Part shown: in pieces, positions 60,978-64,000 of the stretch | How positions within the stretch are numbered: position 1 is the first letter of the stretch | Layout: the number at the start of each line of letters is the position of its first letter | From: Methylacidimicrobium sp. AP8 | Lineage (GTDB): Bacteria > Verrucomicrobiota > Verrucomicrobiia > Methylacidiphilales > Methylacidiphilaceae | NCBI RefSeq assembly: GCF_903064525.1 | Contig: NZ_LR797830.1 | Location: forward strand, 496,001-560,000 | Length of the DNA stretch: 64,000 nucleotides | Reading direction: 5' to 3' | Position numbers and translations under genes: made by a program | Notes under the pieces: generated by a model | Told to the model about the DNA's origin: nothing | What the model saw: only the letters and a program-made list of their open reading frames with translations | Databases searched by the model: none

Positions 60978-62759
60978 TCATTGCGGACCGGCGGAAGAAG
61001 CCTTCGGAGCCGGCCGGAAGCGGACTTCCAAATCGACCCAGGAAAAGCGAGCCGAGTCGAAACCCTCGATGCGGATCGCCTCGGTTCCGGCCCCGCCGGA
61101 AGGAGCGGAAAGCGGAGGATCCGGAGGGGAAGACGCCGTAGAGGTGCGTCCGGAAAAGAGCCACCGGAGAGCTTCGGAAAGTGTGCGTTCCTGCAGGAGG
61201 CGCACGGAAAAGGAGGGGATTGTCTCCGGCGGCAGCGGTCGATCGGCTTCCGCTTCTATGATCCACCTCCGGCCCGAGTAGAACACAAGGCTCGGCTCCG
61301 TGTAGCCGCTCGCCCGGAAAACGGTTTCCCGTGGAAGAGCCTGCCAGAGCGGGCGGAGTGCCAGCGCCGGCTCCACCCTTCTCAGGGAGGCTCCCAGCAG
61401 CCGGAAGCCGCCGGCGAGAACCAGGAGGGCAACGATTCCTATGGCGGCAAGAAAGAGCCGGGGACTGCGGGTCGGGCGGGAGGCCGGCGGCTCCCGGAAG
61501 AAGGCTTCTTTTGCGGCGAGGGCCAGAACGCAGAGCGAGAAAAGGATGGCGGCGACCGCCCAAAGAGAATACCGCAGGGGCTCGTAACGGGATTCCCACG
61601 GCCGCGCAAGCGTCGCGAAGAGGGCGAAGGAGCCGCCGAGGAACCCGACGCTCCAGACGGACCAGAATAGAGTCGCGGATGCCGGGCCGAGGCGTCCGTG
61701 CGTTGTCGCAGCCCGGCCTAGCAGAAGGAAGAAGGCGGGGAACCCGGGCAGCAGATAGTGGGGCAACTGCGTTGCGTACGGCGTGAAGAGGAGGAAAGGA
61801 GTCAGAAACCAGGACGCCAGAAAGGCGGAACGGGCGGAGCGGTCTTCCCGAAGCGAGGCAAGAACAGGGCCTAGGAACGCCGACCAGGGGAAAAGGCTCA
61901 GGGGGAAGGAAAGAAGATAGTAGCCCCAGAAATGGGGCCGGCCGTCGAAGGATTCGAGTCCGCGGTGGAAAACGTGCTCGCCCATTCCCTGAGACCAGAA
62001 GGCCCCGTGCGTCCGGAGGATGGCCGGGATGCCCCAGAGAGCCACGATCCCTGTCGCGACCAGCACGCCCGGGAGGAGATCAAGTCGGGTCCAGGCAACG
62101 GGCCTCCTCCAGAGGAGGAGTCGCCAGAGAAGGAGGGTTCCAAGGGGGACGGCCCAGGCAACGGGACCCTTGGCGAGAAAGCCAAGGCCGAGAGCGACCC
62201 AAAGCAGCCAGAACCAGTGGCGGTCCCCTCCTCCCAGGAGACGGAGAATCGCCCACTGGGCCACGACGACCGAGACGATCATGGGCATGTCGGCCACGGC
62301 GAGCCGGCCGTGGATCAAAACCTGAAGAGAGGTGGCGCTCGCCAGGGCGGCCACCACGCCTCCGCGAAGGCCGAAGAAGAATCTTCCCATCAGAAACATC
62401 AAAAGGGAGAGAAGAGCGCTGAAGAAGATCGACGGCATCCGGGCTCCGAGCTCGTTTTCTCCGAATGTGCGGAAGCTGATTCCTATCAGCCAGTAAATCA
62501 AGGGAGGCTTATCGAAGCGGTAGGCACCGTTGAAGTAGGGCAGGCACCATTCGTGTCGCTCGCTCATTTCGCGTGCCGCTTCGGCGAACCGCGGCTCGTC
62601 GCGATCGATCAGGGGCAGGAGGGAGGAGCCGGCGAGGGAAAGCAGGAGCGAAAGCAGGGCGAAAAGCAATGGGAGCCTCCAGGAGCATGCACCGCTCGGC
62701 GGAGATCGGAAGGGCACGGGAGGTTGCGGGGCGGCCTGGGGGACGGAAGGGTCGCTCAC
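60978..62759 (-). CDS. ArnT/PMT-family glycosyltransferase
   Basis: 593 residues, with 10-12 helices and a C-terminal soluble domain. The first periplasmic loop holds LIDRDEPRFAEAAREM, the DE-type metal/catalytic motif of GT83/GT39 enzymes, followed by YRFDKPPLIYWLIGISFRTF. The C-terminal periplasmic part (FRASGYTEPSLVFYSG) is as in ArnT. It transfers a sugar from a polyprenyl phosphate to lipid A or another surface acceptor. The polyprenyl synthase at 55.5 kb and the LPS genes fit an envelope role. Faces away from the rRNA operon. Confidence 0.85.
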   Translation of the reverse strand: MSDPSVPQAAPQPPVPFRSPPSGACSWRLPLLFALLSLLLSLAGSSLLPLIDRDEPRFAEAAREMSERHEWCLPYFNGAYRFDKPPLIYWLIGISFRTFGENELGARMPSIFFSALLSLLMFLMGRFFFGLRGGVVAALASATSLQVLIHGRLAVADMPMIVSVVVAQWAILRLLGGGDRHWFWLLWVALGLGFLAKGPVAWAVPLGTLLLWRLLLWRRPVAWTRLDLLPGVLVATGIVALWGIPAILRTHGAFWSQGMGEHVFHRGLESFDGRPHFWGYYLLSFPLSLFPWSAFLGPVLASLREDRSARSAFLASWFLTPFLLFTPYATQLPHYLLPGFPAFFLLLGRAATTHGRLGPASATLFWSVWSVGFLGGSFALFATLARPWESRYEPLRYSLWAVAAILFSLCVLALAAKEAFFREPPASRPTRSPRLFLAAIGIVALLVLAGGFRLLGASLRRVEPALALRPLWQALPRETVFRASGYTEPSLVFYSGRRWIIEAEADRPLPPETIPSFSVRLLQERTLSEALRWLFSGRTSTASSPPDPPLSAPSGGAGTEAIRIEGFDSARFSWVDLEVRFRPAPKASSAGPQ

Positions 62760-62792
62760 GAGCGAAGTATCCCATGGATCGAGGATCGGATC

Positions 62793-62820
62793 TTGTCAAA
62801 TCTCCGGGTAGGTGTTTATT
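62793..62820 (+). promoter_or_regulatory. Candidate rrn promoter
   Basis: TTGTCA (-35, 5 of 6) at 62793-62798, a 16-bp spacer, and TTTATT (-10-like, 4 of 6) at 62815-62820, about 290 bp before the mature 16S 5' end. Other promoters nearer the gene are possible. Confidence 0.35.
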
Positions 62821-62957
62821 CCCCGGCAGCCGGAATGGCGCGGCGTCCGGCAGGCACTTTTTTTGAGGAAAAGGGCTTGCCAACCGAAGCGCCTTTCGGC
62901 AAAGTTATTCTTCCTCGCCGGAAATACGGCGGCTCCATGCGGGAAGGCGTGGAGGAC

Positions 62958-62989
62958 GATCTTTGAAAATGGTTTCGCCAAGGCGAAAC
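62958..62989 (+). promoter_or_regulatory. boxA-like site and hairpin in the rRNA leader
   Basis: gatctttgaaaat (62958-62970) resembles the boxA core (CTTTGAAA type). It is followed directly by gtttcgcc-aa-ggcgaaac (62972-62989), an 8-bp perfect inverted repeat. The pair suits NusB/NusE-dependent rrn antitermination, though E. coli places boxB before boxA. nusB is encoded at 26.3 kb in this window. Confidence 0.45.
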
Positions 62990-63104
62990 AGAATTGAATT
63001 GTGCGGGACGCCCATAGCAAAAGAGCTTTGTGACGCGCCCGACCTTCGGAAACGGAGGAAGGGCGGAAACCCGGCTTAGGCCGGGACGTCAGCATCATCT
63101 CTTC

Positions 63105-64000
<896 letters not shown>

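Overview
The window is about 64 kb of GC-rich bacterial chromosome. It ends in the first ~896 nt of a 16S rRNA gene whose 5' end (agagtttgattctggctcag, then an unusual GCGTGGATAAGACATGCAAGTCGCACG start) looks verrucomicrobial. High GC, envelope genes of the LPS/lipoprotein type (Lnt, LptF/G-like, ExbB/TonB, TonB-dependent receptors) and the mix of genes fit a Gram-negative Verrucomicrobiota bacterium, perhaps a Methylacidiphilaceae member such as Methylacidimicrobium. The genus is inference; no methane-oxidation gene lies in the window.

Layout. 0-7.6 kb: metabolic genes (NamZ/DUF1343 fragment, RelE-like protein, malate dehydrogenase, a cyclase, an aldehyde dehydrogenase, a SagB-type oxidoreductase, a 2OG-Fe(II) oxygenase) with a MITE at 3.1 kb. 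7.7-14.0 kb: a decayed accessory island holding a shattered endonuclease V gene, an RloAB (AbiL-like) defence pair with broken rloB, a dead IS607-type tnpB, an intact IS1380-family element and an IS21 end, all lying on the 3' side of a tRNA-Thr(UGU). 14.3-29.2 kb: housekeeping genes, including 5-FCL, an SDR, an AI-2E-type exporter, miaB, nagA-purL, accD, comF, CPBP, accA, and a tight ribH-nusB-ftsY-ribD-hpt operon. 29.2-31.0 kb: an unrecognised two-gene cassette (one-TM protein plus an HELGH metallopeptidase-like protein). 31-37.7 kb: lnt, a second IS607 element with intact tnpB, a PpiD/SurA-like chaperone and a VKOR-thioredoxin fusion.

37.7-45.9 kb: two near-identical 832-aa TonB-dependent receptors with a tonB between them, then an LptF/G permease and a Tll0287-type haem protein. 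A second MITE lies exactly at the stop codon of one receptor. 46.1-53.2 kb: a SYLF protein and a complete tripartite exporter (TolC, HlyD, a double-NBD ABC protein and two permeases, YbhFSR-like). 53.2-55.3 kb: exbB and a frameshifted proline-rich TonB-like gene without exbD. 55.5-60.9 kb: polyprenyl synthase, rpmH-rnpA-yidD-yidC and nadB. 61-62.8 kb: an ArnT/PMT-type glycosyltransferase, then the rrn leader and 16S rRNA.

Main messages. (1) The IS1380 element and both MITEs share 14-bp terminal inverted repeats and sit in CTAG (or CTAG-like) targets, so the IS is the likely mobiliser of the MITEs. (2) Aligning the two IS607 copies fixes a common right end and delimits a candidate omega-RNA. 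(3) The two receptors are mosaics of identical and diverged blocks, which suggests gene conversion. (4) Several genes, including the core gene nagA, carry single-base losses in short G/C runs. Sequencing undercalls must be excluded before they are called pseudogenes.
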